A stretch of 64,000 nucleotides of DNA, taken from assembly GCA_014706295.1 (NCBI GenBank), contig JACSVZ010000007.1:58542975-58606974 (forward strand), read 5' to 3'. Both the position numbers and the translations under genes were made by a program. Every line of letters begins with the position of its first letter. Within the stretch, counting starts at the first letter, position 1. The notes beneath the pieces are model-generated. The model ran no database searches and had not been told where the DNA came from. It saw only the letters and a program-made list of their open reading frames with translations. Origin of the DNA: Lycocorax pyrrhopterus obiensis. Its lineage: Eukaryota; Chordata; Aves; Passeriformes; Paradisaeidae. Of this stretch, positions 28,330-39,674 are shown piece after piece.

Positions 28330-28695
28330 TCAACAGTGAAAAATAATTTATTGTACTAATTTTCAACAGTCAACAACCTTATTGTTGGAGATAAAGGATC
28401 ACAGATGTGTCTTATATGGGCAAATATTTTCTGAGCCTTCTCTTTCCATCTCAGACAGGACACAGCAACTTTGTCTCCCACAGGAAGCGTTCACCAGGTG
28501 AATAAAGGCACCAGGTGCTGCACCACGAGACAGCTGAAGTATCCCAGTCACTACCAGCATTCCAGCATCATCTGTGGTTCTGGTCCCAGCCACTTCTTTA
28601 ATGTTCAAAGGTATCCAAAACAAGCACTTGGTGTTACCTCTGACATTTTAATTTTGTCATTAAAATTAACATTAGTGCTTCTCCAACTGGATCCT
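28330..28695 (-). other. SNAPC1: SNAPC1 3'UTR
   Basis: About 365 nt from the stop to a poly(A) signal at 28352-28347. The cleavage point near 28330 is inferred from the signal and the TGTTGACTTGC and TTTTATGGTGTAT stretches just downstream in the transcript direction. Confidence 0.7.
28347..28352 (-). terminator. SNAPC1: SNAPC1 poly(A) signal AATAAA
   Basis: TTTATT on the plus strand. It is the first canonical AATAAA after the SNAPC1 stop in the direction of transcription that has a U/GU-rich element just downstream. Confidence 0.7.
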
Positions 28696-28730
28696 CTAAC
28701 GTCGTCTTCTCCTCTTGGGGAGAGATACTT
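28696..28730 (-). CDS. SNAPC1: SNAPC1 exon 10, terminal coding part
   Basis: 35 nt including TAG at 28698-28696, residues 352-362. Acceptor TTTCAG/AAGTAT. Encodes VSLPKRRRRR then stop, the counterpart of the human basic tail TASKKRRKH. Frame continuity from exon 9 supports it. Confidence 0.92.
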
Positions 28731-31700
28731 CTGAAAGGAAATCAAGAGAAGGGCTTCTTTACAAGCTTTTAAATCCATCTTCCCTCGTGGGAATTGTTCA
28801 AGTAGAATTAATTCTATCCAGCATAGGAAATTAACTAGATGAGCTCCTGAGATCCCCTCCCAACCCCTCTCCCCATGTTTCTTAAATATGAAAAATAAAA
28901 TCTTTCTAGATTCTACAGCACAGTATCATTCAAAGTATCAACTGAAATTCCACTGATGAATACTGTACTTCAAAACTTATTCCATCTTAAAAGCTTTCTT
29001 CTCCTCACCAACACCTTCCAGATTTTGCTGTAAATTTCCCAAATGCAATACTCACAAAATATCTGAAGAGACTGCTTATGGGTATTTTTAATGCTTCGGA
29101 ATTTACTCGGAAATTCTGAGAAATGGAGAATGTTCCTGATCTAGAAAGGAACTTTTTGTCCACAACAAGCGATGGGAAAGTAAACGAAGTGCAATATTAA
29201 ATGCACCATGGCACCTTCAATCTGACCATTTAAAATTGAATGAATTCCCACTGTCTACAAATAAAAGTGACCAGAGAATGTACCCTCACTTCAGTACTAT
29301 GAGATGCTCTTTTGCTTCTAAAAAGAGCAAATATAAATGTACAAAGTCACTAAAAATGTATTTTAATAGTTATTACACTCCCTTGTATTAAATAACCTTC
29401 CATTACATACAATTTTGGATAGTAAATTAACTGCAAAAGATACACTCCTCACGCTCATCTATTGCCATCAAAGCTTTCCAGAAGTTGTAGTTAACCCTCT
29501 GCTTCCCCTTTAAGCAACCTAATTAATTCCTCTTTTCAGGTTAAGAACCAAAAGCAACCCAATTAATTCCTCTCTTCATGTTAAGAACCAGTACCCCTGG
29601 TCTACCCAGTTTGCTTTCCACTACACAAGCAAACCCCATCAGCCTTAGAGTAGGCAGGACTGCCAGTGGAAATCCTGCTTTTAGCTGGCCAGCTCCTCTC
29701 CCAGGAACATCTCCTGCATTTGAGACAGGGCAGCAAAGCAGCTCCCTTGGCTCTTCCCATGGCACAAATAAATAATGTACCTCAAAACAAAGAGGATGAA
29801 ATTTTCTTTGTACTGTGCCACGTTCTCCTCCAAGCAGCTGAGAACAGACCCTGAATCCGCTGAGTTGTAAAGCAGCTCAGTATCATCCAGCATCTCCATC
29901 TGATGCTTCTGCAGAGCAACTTCATGGTAAGCTTTGAGCAATCTGCTTTACCATTGCTCCCAATTACAATGACACTATTTACAGCAGCCTGAATGACAGC
30001 AAAGCCATCCACTCCCCTGCTGCAGTTCCCAGAGTCCTCCCCCAGTAATGTCAGTCAACTTCCAGTACAGCAGAGGATGCTATTGCTGCACTGGAGCTCA
30101 ATCCCTGAAACACTGCCCAGATGAAACTAAAGCTAGAGGGGAACCTCCTATGTCCCCTCAGCAAAGGTGAGGGCAGCAAGGGCTATTCTTTCCTGAGTTC
30201 CTAGACTTACCAGAAAAGGCATCTTCTGTAAGTGAGTGAGTGACCAAAAAAATCACTTTTCCCTACACAATGGAATTCCTCAAGACAAACCTGTATTACG
30301 GAAGAATGAGACTCCTTTAAACTGGACCCATTTTAACTCTGAACACACTGTGATGAAATCTGTGTAGGAAAAATTACTCTCTGGATTTTGCCACGGTGTT
30401 TCAATTTTCATGCAACAATTTACAGGCTAAAACCAAATCTAGCTTTTGCAAGGCAACAAGACATGATCCAAAATATCAGCTTTAGTTTCAGGAAAACACA
30501 GCAGAGGGATATTTAAAAACAAGTCACAGGTTTGCCAGAATTCCAATCACTGTACCTCCTTCACCTGAGTCCTCTTCTGTGATTATTGGCATCCCAATAT
30601 GCCGAGTAACAGTTTCCTCTGCCACTTGCATTTCACCTGCACACAGATTTTGAGGAAAAACTGTCAGCTTTTGTTTTTGCTTCTACATCCCTTGTCCAGT
30701 AGTTAAAAGATTGATTGCTGCTGCTCTCCTGAGATTCTGGTCAAATGCTGTAAGCAAACCTACTTTTCACAGTACCTTCAATATGGCACACCAAGAAACC
30801 TTCATTAACAAGTAATTAACACTACCAATTTAAAGCAAATTAATCACCAACTCAGTTCAGTGATAATTCAAAATATCCTTACTGCTACTCAACACTTCAT
30901 CTACTCTTCTGAAGTCAAGCAAAGGCAACGCTGCCTAATGCTCTTCTCTGAAGAGGGATTAATTTCCTCAGTAACTTTTTTTCTAGCAGAGGCCACACAA
31001 GTCTGAAAACAGAGTTTGGAACTCTGAAATTAAATCCCCATCTTCAAAATAAAAATAATTCAAAAAATAAAGACAATTCAAAACCATTTTGCTGTTTAGT
31101 TTCATTTAACCTGTAACAAATAAGGAGTAAACAAAAGGTTTAGACAGCAGAGCAACTTCTATCAGTTGAAAAGTTGGATATCAGAACGAGAATTTCCTCA
31201 GGAAAAGTAATTTCCCATCACTTCCACTGATCAACATCAAAATTCAACCCAGCTAGCAAAGCAATGGATAAACTTTGGCAATCTCCCCAGGTTCATGGAT
31301 GCAATGGAGAAATACCTCTGACTTCTGAAGAACCTCTTCTCCTTGCTGGCTGTGGTCTCCTGCTGGATTTTGCACTTCGACTTGGAGACTTCCCACAACT
31401 GGATCCTGCTTCGGAAGATTCTAACTGCACTTGACGATGTCTCCTGGATTTGGAAGCCTGAATGACACAAAAAAAGCTGAACTTGCTGTGGGTCACTTGA
31501 GAAACCAGCAGGGACCAAGGCATCAGCTTGGTGAAGGGTAGAGAAAGGACAGAAGGGGAAAGAGGGAGGGAGGATTCCCACTAGTTGCTGTTCTTCAGTT
31601 CTAACGGGACAATGCCCTTCTATGGTTTAGTAAGTGTATAACTTAAATGCAGATAATGAAACATTCATTAATTCCCAATCCATTCTCTGTTACTACCAAC

Positions 31701-34700
31701 CCACACCATGTTGCACAGCCCTACACAAAAGGAACACTTCCAAAAACTGCTGCTCTGTAAAGCCTCCTTACCATCATATTTTGCTTAAGTGCCTAGAAAA
31801 CATTACCAGTGCACATTCACAAGTCCAGACTGTTACAAAATCCAGAGCTCTGTTTCATTTAACGACACATTTTTCAATATGAGATTTTAATAAACAGAGA
31901 AAGCTGAGATGTTTCTCATAGGATTGCTAAGAAAAACACAAACCAACAATATTTTTTTAAAGGAGAAGCTATTGAAACAAAGTTTCCAAGAACTTGCAAC
32001 TGACTTTAAACTCCCAGGTCCCATTTTCACAGGCATCTTCCAAGATTCCAGTATCTAAGATTCAAGGAATCTGAGCAATGAAACTCTCAGGTATTTTTAT
32101 TACATCTCCTTAAAATTCAATCTACTTAAACAGAGCATAGACATTAAAAGATATCCTGTAAATGAAAATCCTCCAAGCATAGGCCTTATGTGGACTGCTC
32201 CATACATCCAACAAGAATAAGAGCTTTGGGTTTCCCTGCTGTGTTAGGAAAACTAGAACATTCAAAAACTGAATTACAGAGTGCAATTTTAACTCATTCC
32301 TTTTTGACCCAACATTTACATTAAACTGGTCCTTAAAACTGTTATTGAAAAATAAATACTTCCCTATTATGAAATTTTATACCCACCTCAACAACTGCAG
32401 AGTAAGACTTGTATTTGATTCTGGCCAGGGCACTTGCTCTTTCAGAACCCTGCAAAGAAACAAGAGTCCAGTCAGAGAAGATCCTTATTCTATCATAGCA
32501 GTACTGAAATGGGATGTTACATTAGGCAATCACTTGAGCAATATCTCACCACAGCTGTAACTCTATAATTAGTTCTACATAATTTCAATGCCACCAAAAT
32601 GGTACTTCAAGAAAAAAAAAGTTCAAATTTCACTAAAAAGACATAGCACAATTTTGGTTGCCTTCACTGTTACAAAGCCCAGGAGGAGAAAAATCAAATT
32701 TGAAACTTCACATCTTACTCAAAGTTGAAAGAAGTAGACAAGTACAACATGAGACGATTTTGTAGCATAAAAAATGAGTATTGCCTTAAGTTGAAACTCC
32801 AGGAGGAAATGCAAAGGAGTTTGGCAAAGAAAATACAGCTCTTTTCCCTCCTTACCTGAGAGAGACTTTTTGCTATGATCATATAAGAGCTGTCGCAGCA
32901 GTAAATGCTCACAGCTCAACAGAAAACATGACTTAAAAACAAAACCAAGTAACCAGCCCCACCAGCTGTCCCTGGAACTTATTTTGATGCTATCAAACTT
33001 TGAATTACACTGCTTAGCCTGGGATCTGAAGTCAAAAAAATGACCAGATTTGGCCTGTGCAACGCAGCAAAGTAGTTCAGTTTTCTTACCTCTGATTCTA
33101 GCAAAGTCCCTTCTTTCTTTTTGTTTTCTGTTTCATCAGTTGCTTTAGCATTTCGGAATAGCTTCTGTGGGGAAGAAAAGCGTTTTTCTTTAAACATCTG
33201 TCATATACAAGACAGCTTAAATCCAAGAACTGTAAAAACAAAACAAGTTTTTACACACATGCCCATTTTCTACATCCACCTTACACCGTGGCCTTTCTTT
33301 GATCCAGGAACGCGTTACAGAGGTATTTCATGAAGTCACACCTTCAGGGCTCACCTCTCAGCAGTCAGCTGTGGCATCCCAGAGGCAGGACCACACACAA
33401 GTCCTTTCCTTCACACCACATCTCTGCCTCAGGTTTTACACATTCCATGCCTTCAGTGTTACAGCTCCTTCTCCTTCAGTCTGAGATTTACCAGCTCAGA
33501 GGTAATCACACCAAGAAATCCAGTTCTTTCATGTTCACCCAACCTGCTAAGTCACCACAGCACAGTGGTTGGTACCACCTACCATCCTGTTCTGCTGCCA
33601 TTCCTGATGTTCCAAGGTTATGTCTTTCAGATTCACCACAAAGTCATCTTTTATCAAGCTCAGGGCCTTGTCTGGCTGGGATTTGTCAGCTGAAATGACA
33701 CACTTCATTTTCTGATAGTGGTCGTGAATATTCATCAGTTCCTGAAATTATTTAAAAAAAAAAAAAAAGGTGTGTTTCCGGAAAAAAAAAAGATTCCAGC
33801 AGTAAAGCAATATTAGTCCTCAATGTACAAACCCAGGGTTACAGAAACCATTCTAAGGAGACCATTGGACCAGGAGGAATGTTAGAAACTGATTCTGGTT
33901 AGATCATTTGAGTTTTAGAGAGCCAAGAAATCCTGCTACCCAGCACTGACCCATCAAATAAGGTAAAGAGGAAATAGTATCTTGTACTATTTAAACTAAG
34001 AAGGTTATTCAGGGCCAGTGTTCACAGAGGTTTCATTCTGATACTGTGGTTTATTTTCATCTCTTTGGAGGCAACATTTTACTTCACAGATTTCTGCACC
34101 ACTGCACTCAACCTTATTGACACACATTTGCCAGCAATATATGAAAAAACCTGCAAAGAAAGTTCTATCACTGAGCAATATAAGAACCTTCACCTGTCTT
34201 GAATTACTCAGGTTTTTATAAAATGTATCATATAATAAAAAACCCCAGGTGTTGAAAGGAGAAATAAAGGTGAGAGAATGCTATAAACTTGCAGAGAAAT
34301 AAATTCATATTACCACAAGTATCAATCCTCCAGCTGCAACCTGCAGACACATCAACACAAACATGCTTCCCCCCATTTTCCATTTTTCTTTAAGTGACAA
34401 TTAACCATTTACACCCTTTTACATCTTACTGAGGCAAATACACAAAACATTAGAGCGCATTTCAGTATTGAAAAAGGTACCACAATTCTTCCAAACTAAA
34501 TGCCACGTTTCTGAGTGTCTGATAAAATTACAGGCTATTACCTTATTCTTCATTCCACAAGAGACTTACAAGGGACAAGACCGTGCTGATTAGAGAAGCT
34601 ACAGCTTTTGGACAACAGAGGAATTAAAACACAACATTTAAAAGTTACTGTACCTCCAATACATCATTAGTGATGAGGCTGTTTACTCTGTTACTCGGGT

Positions 34701-37410
34701 CCTTAAATTCTTCTTTAAAATAATTTTCCTCAATCTTCTTCTTGGTTCTGTAGGTCAGCTAAAACAAGAGACAATGCTTGTAACCTAAAAGAAGACTTAA
34801 AATGGCACCACCTCCTGAGAATTCCTACTGCATATTCATCAGTCAGGAGATGGGAGATGCTGAAAGGCATAAATCCATTTCATCAACAACAGCTTTGCTG
34901 ATGATGAAGAGAGTCAGCACTTTTCACAAATTATTCTCTAGTTAAGAATTTAATCCAGCAACCAGATTAATTTCCCCAACTGGTAAGACATCTCAAATCT
35001 ATTAGGAACATTAGATACCGAAAAAATATTTTCAGTTGAGAAGCACTCAAACATCCTCTAAGCTCTACATCACCTACCTATGTAAAGCCACAAATATTAC
35101 ATTTCAACACAGCCTCAAGGCTGAGCTAACCACGAGTGCTGTTGAACTGTCAGGCATTGAAAGATGAGGGTATTTTATTTAAAAATATAATTCATTAATG
35201 TAGTAACTCACTAGCTTTGGCATTGCTGTGAAATGGAAGGCTCTGGCAAGTTGCAGTCTCCTAAAGATATAGGCTGCATCATAATGCTGGGAGTCAAGCA
35301 GATCCTGCTTAAATTTCTGGATCTCAGGCCAATCCTTGAGAGCGATTCTGATCTGCAACAAAAGAGTTACATGCTGTTACACCAATATTTCAACAAAAAA
35401 AATTAACTGAGCTGACTACTGTGATCTGACTACAGACAATACCTGGATGTCCAGGGGGTAGCATGTCACACGATCACAGAGCTGCAGAAAGGATCCCACT
35501 ATTGCATTTTTTATTACTATCATTTTATGCAAATGAGATTATTATATTATTATTATTATTATACTGTTTATTAAATCTTCTCACTGCAGCTTTCTTTGAC
35601 AGTGACATGGAACACAAGTCCTTCCTGACATTTGAAAACATTAATTCTTCACATTCTGAAGTGTGTGAAAAATCTGCACCTAGGAGATTCCTCTTCACTA
35701 GTGATGAGGAAACAACACTCATACCAGGTTGTGCTGCCACTGCAATGCTCATAAATGTTTTCTCTTCCTTCTTTCCTCCTTTCTCTCCTGTCACATCCAC
35801 TCTGCCCATTTCACTTTCTCTCTGCTTAAGTTTCTTGACAACTCATGTACTCTCTTACAGCTGCTATCCAGCAGTGGCTTTAAAATTACCTAAATTCATC
35901 TTCATAAAAGTTATTGATTTCTCTGAGGTCAAAATATGAGACATCATAGCATCACTGTAGACTACTCCAAATTCAGTCTGTTATTTAAAGAATTTGGACT
36001 CAATTTTGCATGTGCACACAATATATATCACACATTTCCTAAGTAAACCACTTCTCCCTGCACTGAGTTTGCAACTCCTTTAGATATTGGTCTCCTATCC
36101 TAAAAGCAGCAGGGACGGATGTCATTCAAGCATGCACCCTCTCAACCCATTTATGAATTAACAGGAACTGGAAATTATTCAATCAGTCTCCATTCTGTTG
36201 TAACTCTAAATAATAACTCAGGCTCTAGTGGGGTTCACCCTACAGATGATGAGCACATTCTCTGTCGCTACCTTTTCCAACAGCTTCCCATCCGGTTTTA
36301 AGTATTTTTATTTTAAGAAAGTGAGAGGAAATGCCCTAACCATTTATAATGACACAGTAGACAGCAGTATACCACATATCTTATGCCTAGCATCCCCTGA
36401 GAATAAAACCTCAGGAACAATTACCTTTTGTTTTGGCTGACAAAGCTGGGCATTATAGAGACCATACAGAAGGTACAGAGCACCAACTCGGATCTGGAAG
36501 GAGTAGGGGGGAAAGAAGTACTGCTGGGCCAGTTCTAGAGTCTTCTTTGTGAGCTTATTCCTCTCCAAAGCTCTTATTCTACCACTAAAGCAAACAAATA
36601 AAAAAAAAAACCAGCATGTTAAAGCAAGTAAATATAAAGCTGCAGGCTTTAGAAAATCCATAATGGAGAAACAAGCTTTAGATGTTCTAAAAATATAGAA
36701 TCATTGAATGTCCTCAGCTGGAAGGTATCCGCAAGGATCACTGAGTACAACTACTGGCCCTGCATAGGACAACCCCAAGAATCACAACCTGACAGAGCTC
36801 AAGAAGAGTTTGAACAAGGTTCTCAGGCACGGGGTATGACCCTTGCAGTGTTCTGTGCAGAGACAGGAGGTGGACTCCATGATCCGTGTGGGTTCCTTCC
36901 AACCCAGGATATTCTATGATTCTGTGAAACCTGCAACGTCCTGCGATCACACTTTTAAATCTCACGAGGATTACACCAAGCTCCCTGCGGAGTGAGCGCT
37001 CAAACCACACACATTCCTAACGCACGAAACACACTGAATCAAAAACTCTTGTCCAGCATTACACAGGGACCGACGCTTCACTTTCCTCAGGCCCCCAGCC
37101 AGGCAAGCCTCTCGCTGAGTGAGGCCTGAGGGGGCACACGGCTCACCCGCACCCCCTTTAAGGCTGCCCGTCCCCCAGGGGGAAGCCGAGCAGCGGGGAC
37201 TGGGGGCCGGGCTGGGGGCAGCCGAGGGGGAGGCTCGGCTTGGGCTGAGGGGCGGCCGGGAGCCATCCCCGCCCTCACTCACTAGAAGACGGTGTGGAAG
37301 CGGCGCTCCCGCCACAGCTCGGCGAAGCGCTCGAAGCGGACGGTGTCGGCCTGCTGGAAGGCGCCGAGCAGCTCCTCGCAGTCCTCCTTCAGCCCCGGCA
37401 CGGCGCTCAT
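28696..37410 (-). CDS. SNAPC1: SNAPC1 coding region, 10 exons, complete
   Basis: SNAP43, subunit 1 of the snRNA-activating protein complex, which binds the proximal sequence element of snRNA promoters and serves RNA polymerases II and III in the nucleus. Ten exons (128, 160, 141, 105, 159, 75, 63, 142, 81, 35 nt) with GT-AG borders and matching phases give 1089 nt, 362 codons; human is 368. The N-terminal two-thirds, with stretches such as FQIRVGALYLLYGLYN and RAFHFTAMPKL, is the conserved SNAPC core. The C-terminal third is Ser/Arg/Lys-rich, contains ASKSRRHRQV and MPIITEED, and ends in a basic RRRRR tail. The start is the ATG at 37410-37408 (MSAVPGLKEDCEELL), which lines up with human MGTPPGLQTDCEALL. 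The frame is open upstream but has no in-frame ATG there. The gene starts in a CpG island, as expected for a housekeeping gene. Confidence 0.97.
29512..29590 (+). repeat. Tandem duplication, about 39-nt unit x2 (SNAPC1 intron 9)
   Basis: The unit AAGCAACCTAATTAATTCCT...TTAAGAACCA is repeated next to itself with about three mismatches. It lies in the intron before the last SNAPC1 exon. Confidence 0.85.
30556..30636 (-). CDS. SNAPC1: SNAPC1 exon 9
   Basis: 81 nt, residues 325-352. Acceptor TGTGCAG/GTG, donor GGAG/GTACAG. Encodes GEMQVAEETVTRHIGMPIIT and EEDSGEG, matching human MPVITEEEE. Phase 1 at both ends. Confidence 0.93.
31316..31457 (-). CDS. SNAPC1: SNAPC1 exon 8
   Basis: 142 nt, residues 278-325. 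Acceptor TCATTCAG/GCT, donor CAGAG/GTATTT. Encodes ASKSRRHRQVQLESSEAGSS followed by an Arg/Ser-rich tract. ASKSRRHRQV is identical to human; the rest diverges. It ends in phase 1. Confidence 0.93.
32387..32449 (-). CDS. SNAPC1: SNAPC1 exon 7
   Basis: 63 nt, residues 257-277, phase 0/0. Acceptor TTTGCAG/GGT, donor GTTGAG/GTGGGT. Encodes GSERASALARIKYKSYSAVV and Glu, aligning with human CERAESLAKIKSKAFSVVIQ. Too short to appear as an open frame. Confidence 0.93.
33090..33164 (-). CDS. SNAPC1: SNAPC1 exon 6
   Basis: 75 nt, residues 232-256, phase 0/0. Acceptor CCCCACAG/AAG, donor TCAGAG/GTAAGA. Encodes KLFRNAKATDETENKKKEGT and LLESE, a variable charged linker. Assigned by splice sites and frame more than by similarity. 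Confidence 0.85.
33583..33741 (-). CDS. SNAPC1: SNAPC1 exon 5
   Basis: 159 nt, residues 179-231, phase 0/0. Acceptor ATTTCAG/GAA, donor GGATG/GTAGGT. Encodes ELMNIHDHYQKMKCVISADK, then SQPDKALSLIKDDFVVNLKD and LEHQEWQQNRM. Confidence 0.96.
34654..34758 (-). CDS. SNAPC1: SNAPC1 exon 4
   Basis: 105 nt, residues 144-178, phase 0/0. Acceptor TGTTTTAG/CTG, donor TTGGAG/GTACAG. Encodes LTYRTKKKIEENYFKEEFKD and PSNRVNSLITNDVLE, matching human KEFKDPSDRV and LITSDVLEE. Confidence 0.95.
35212..35352 (-). CDS. SNAPC1: SNAPC1 exon 3
   Basis: 141 nt, residues 97-143, phase 0/0. Acceptor TTGCAG/ATC, donor AAGCTA/GTGAGT. Encodes IRIALKDWPEIQKFKQDLLD, then DAAYIFRRLQLARAFHFTAM and PKL. Confidence 0.97.
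35539..35562 (+). repeat. (ATT)n microsatellite, SNAPC1 intron 2
   Basis: ATTATATTATTATTATTATT, short imperfect trinucleotide array. Confidence 0.85.
36425..36584 (-). CDS. SNAPC1: SNAPC1 exon 2
   Basis: 160 nt, residues 43-96. Acceptor TTGCTTTAG/TGG, donor CAAAAG/GTAATT. Encodes GRIRALERNKLTKKTLELAQ, then FFPPYSFQIRVGALYLLYGL and NAQLCQPKQK, the best-conserved stretch of the protein. Confidence 0.97.
36696..36926. mobile_element. Two CR1 3' ends in opposite orientation, SNAPC1 intron 1
   Basis: 36696-36780 begins with the inverted CR1 tail (ATAGAATCATTGAATGTCCT). 36782-36926 is a plus-strand CR1 3' end (CTGACAGAGCTCAAGAAGAG to GATATTCTATGATTCTGTG). The two 5'-truncated fragments abut with their truncated ends inward, either an inversion at insertion or two nested insertions. 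Confidence 0.8.
37283..37410 (-). CDS. SNAPC1: SNAPC1 exon 1
   Basis: 128 nt, residues 1-42 plus two bases. ATG context GGCGGCATGA. Encodes MSAVPGLKEDCEELLGAFQQ and on to FAELWRERRFHTVF. Donor TTCTA/GTGAGT. In frame, the sequence after the donor reads straight into a stop, so splicing is required. Confidence 0.96.
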
Positions 37411-37494
37411 GCCGCCGGCTCCCTGCTGATCCCCCGCCGGCCCCACGCTCACCCCGCGGCCGCTCCGCACATGCGCTCCCGCCCCCCAACAGCC

Positions 37495-37528
37495 CCGCGG
37501 CGCCTGCGCGGCTCCGCGGCGCCTGCGC
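37495..37528. promoter_or_regulatory. Tandem NRF1-like sites upstream of SNAPC1
   Basis: The 15-mer CCGCGGCGCCTGCGC occurs at 37495-37509 and again at 37514-37528. GCGCCTGCGCAC in the second copy is one base from the NRF1 palindrome. A further CGCACATGCGCT lies at 37466-37477, also one step from that consensus. Their place about 60-120 nt upstream of the ATG fits a promoter role; factor binding is inferred. Confidence 0.45.
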
Positions 37529-38178
37529 ACGGCCCGGGCCGGGAGGGGCTGGGAGAAGCCGCTCGAGCTGCCCGTGAGGGAGCGCTGCTGCCCCGGCTTC
37601 CGATGCCCCTGTGTGTGGCGAGACCCCGTCGGTGACGGGCGCTCGCTCTGCCCGCCCCGGGCGCTGTCCCGCTCGCCCCCGCCGTGGAGGGAGAGCCCGG
37701 CTCACGAGGAAAAAGCCTCTCCGAGCAGCGCATCCCTGGGTGGTCCTGGGGTGCAGCCCGCGGGGACGAGCAGGTTCAGGCGGGATGTGCAGCGGCGGGT
37801 CCGCTGAGGCAGGACCACCGCAGCCCTAGACAGCCCGGGGATGCTCTCGAGGCTTCACACTCCCCGCCCCAGTCCCCGCAGGCGCCCCCGGCTGCGAGCT
37901 CGGGGGCTGTGACCCGACGGGCTCGGGAACAGCGGTTCCCCCGCGGGAAGGGCGCCCGGCGGCCGTGGGGACGTGACGCGCCGCCACGCTCCGGTGAAGG
38001 GCCGCTGCCGGCCCCCTGCGCCGGTCCCCGCTGCCCCCTCGGCCGTCCCAAAACGCCGACGGCTGCGGGAAGCCCCATTTCCGCCTGGGCGAGCGCGGCA
38101 GGCAGGGATGAGCCGGCGGTCGCCCCCCCGAGCGGCGGGATGCCGTGCTCTGCCCTTCCCTGCCCTGCCGTGTCATAT

Positions 38179-38200
38179 CGTGCCGTGCCGTGCCGTGCCG
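38179..38200 (+). repeat. (GTGCC)n microsatellite in the SNAPC1 CpG island
   Basis: Four GTGCC units in a row. Confidence 0.85.
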
Positions 38201-38289
38201 CCCGCTCCCCGCATGCACGGCCACACGTAGGCGGCCGGGGCAGCGGGGCGGGCGGGGAGGGGGCCGCGGCTGCCGAGCCGCACGTAGGG

Positions 38290-38434
38290 TGGGTGGGTGC
38301 GGCCTCGCCGGCGGCGCGGAGCGGGCGGCGGGGGCTCCCCTGTCCGCGCTCCCCCGCGCACGTACAGACAGGGGCGAGCGGCCACCGAGGCGGCTGCCGG
38401 GACCAGCGCCGGCGTCGGAGAGCCCCGCGCCGCG
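38290..38434 (+). ncRNA. Candidate first exon of a divergent lncRNA
   Basis: GC-rich plus-strand sequence ending in a consensus donor, CCGCG/GTGAGTAC at 38434/38435. It sits about 1 kb upstream of the SNAPC1 ATG on the opposite strand within the same CpG island. The 5' limit is a guess. The long frame through it (37684-38772) ignores the donor and has no similarity I recognise. Confidence 0.3.
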
Positions 38435-39674
38435 GTGAGTACGGACCCGCGGCAGTGGCAGCGGGCACCGCTCGGGGCGGGGGCGGCAGTGTCTCGGGGG
38501 AGCCGGCTGTGGTGCCCGACGGGCTCCGCAGCCCCTCGGGCGGGTCCCCAGAGGGTTTAGGGACGGGGCTCGGGTTTCAAGGCGGCGTTGCGGTGATCGC
38601 CGCTGCGGTCGTGGCTTGGCTGCTGATTGTGGGAGCGCGGCTGGACAGCGGCACCTGCGCCGGGAGCGGTCCCGGGCTGGGCAGGAGAGCGGCCGGGTAC
38701 CTGTGCATCCACAGGATGCGGGCTCGGCAGGGGAGAGATCCCCCCCTGCGCAGGGGAAGCCTTAACGGGTGAGAAACAGCGTGTAGGGAAAGTATGGAAT
38801 GCGCATGGGATGGAGCCTTGCGTGGTGCCTTTGGGATATCTAAACCTGCAGGAGTTTTCCCAGCGACCGGGTTAAAAATTCACATTTTGCTTTCTCAAAT
38901 AATCATGCACTGCGAAATGAATGTTGAATTCTGCTGGCTACGGTATCGTGATGTTCTCCAGTTCACCATTATCATCAACTAATTGAGCCAAAGGTTGCTC
39001 CTTACAGCGAGGCACATCAAGCTGTCAGCTCTTACAATGTCAGGAGCTCCCACAGTGCTTCAGGCATGCAAGCATCTTTCCATATTTATTGTATTTCCCA
39101 AAAGGTTGCTGGAGTCCAACCTTTAGCAGCCTTTATTAGGAGGTGATTGGCCATCGGCTGAACAGCAGTTGCCCGTGAGCACCATTGGTTGCCAATGTCA
39201 TTGACTATAGGAACAAAGATATTTGCAGAGCTGTTACATATGAACTGGACAGGGTTTAGCAGCTGTGGGAAGAGAGCTGCACCTGCTGGGGTTTGGTTTG
39301 CATTTTTTTCCTTTTTCTGAAAAGACACTTTCATCTATCATTTGGATTCATGTTTAGACACGTAGGGCAGTGACCCTGTTCATCCAGTACGTGACCCTGA
39401 CTTCAAGAGATTGTACTGATTTTGGAACAGAATGCCAGCGCTGTTAGGAAAACAGATATAATGTGCTCCCCCCTCAATGGATTTAAGGATTCAAAGCACA
39501 AGTAAGTCAAAACTGACACATCATGGAGCGAGTTCATCATTACATAGAGCTCAAGCCAAGCCCTGTTTAGTTATAGGAGTTATCCCTTAATTTAATAGGA
39601 GCAGAGGAGCCTGGCTCTGGAGTGATGCTGAGCGTGTAAAGCTTAAGTGTGTTTTCTGATTTTTGTATTTTCAG

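Larger units (their letters stand above)
37080..38730. promoter_or_regulatory. CpG island: SNAPC1 promoter, possibly bidirectional
   Basis: About 1.6 kb of GC-rich, CpG-dense sequence in an AT-rich surround, covering SNAPC1 exon 1 and about 1.3 kb upstream. It has no TATA box near the ATG, many GC boxes and several GCGCxTGCGC-type sites. It stretches much further upstream of SNAPC1 than needed for one promoter and holds a plus-strand consensus donor (GCG/GTGAGT at 38434/38435), so a divergent start is likely. Long open frames inside it come from low stop-codon density and are not genes. Confidence 0.88.

Noticed and set aside
37960..37980. ACGTG core in the SNAPC1 island as a hypoxia response element
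   Set aside because: A five-base core occurs by chance in CpG-rich DNA; no flanking support.
37684..38772. 362-codon plus-strand open frame, and 230-codon frame opposite
   Set aside because: Pure CpG-island composition: Gly/Arg/Pro/Ala-rich on both strands, no domain, crosses a good splice donor.
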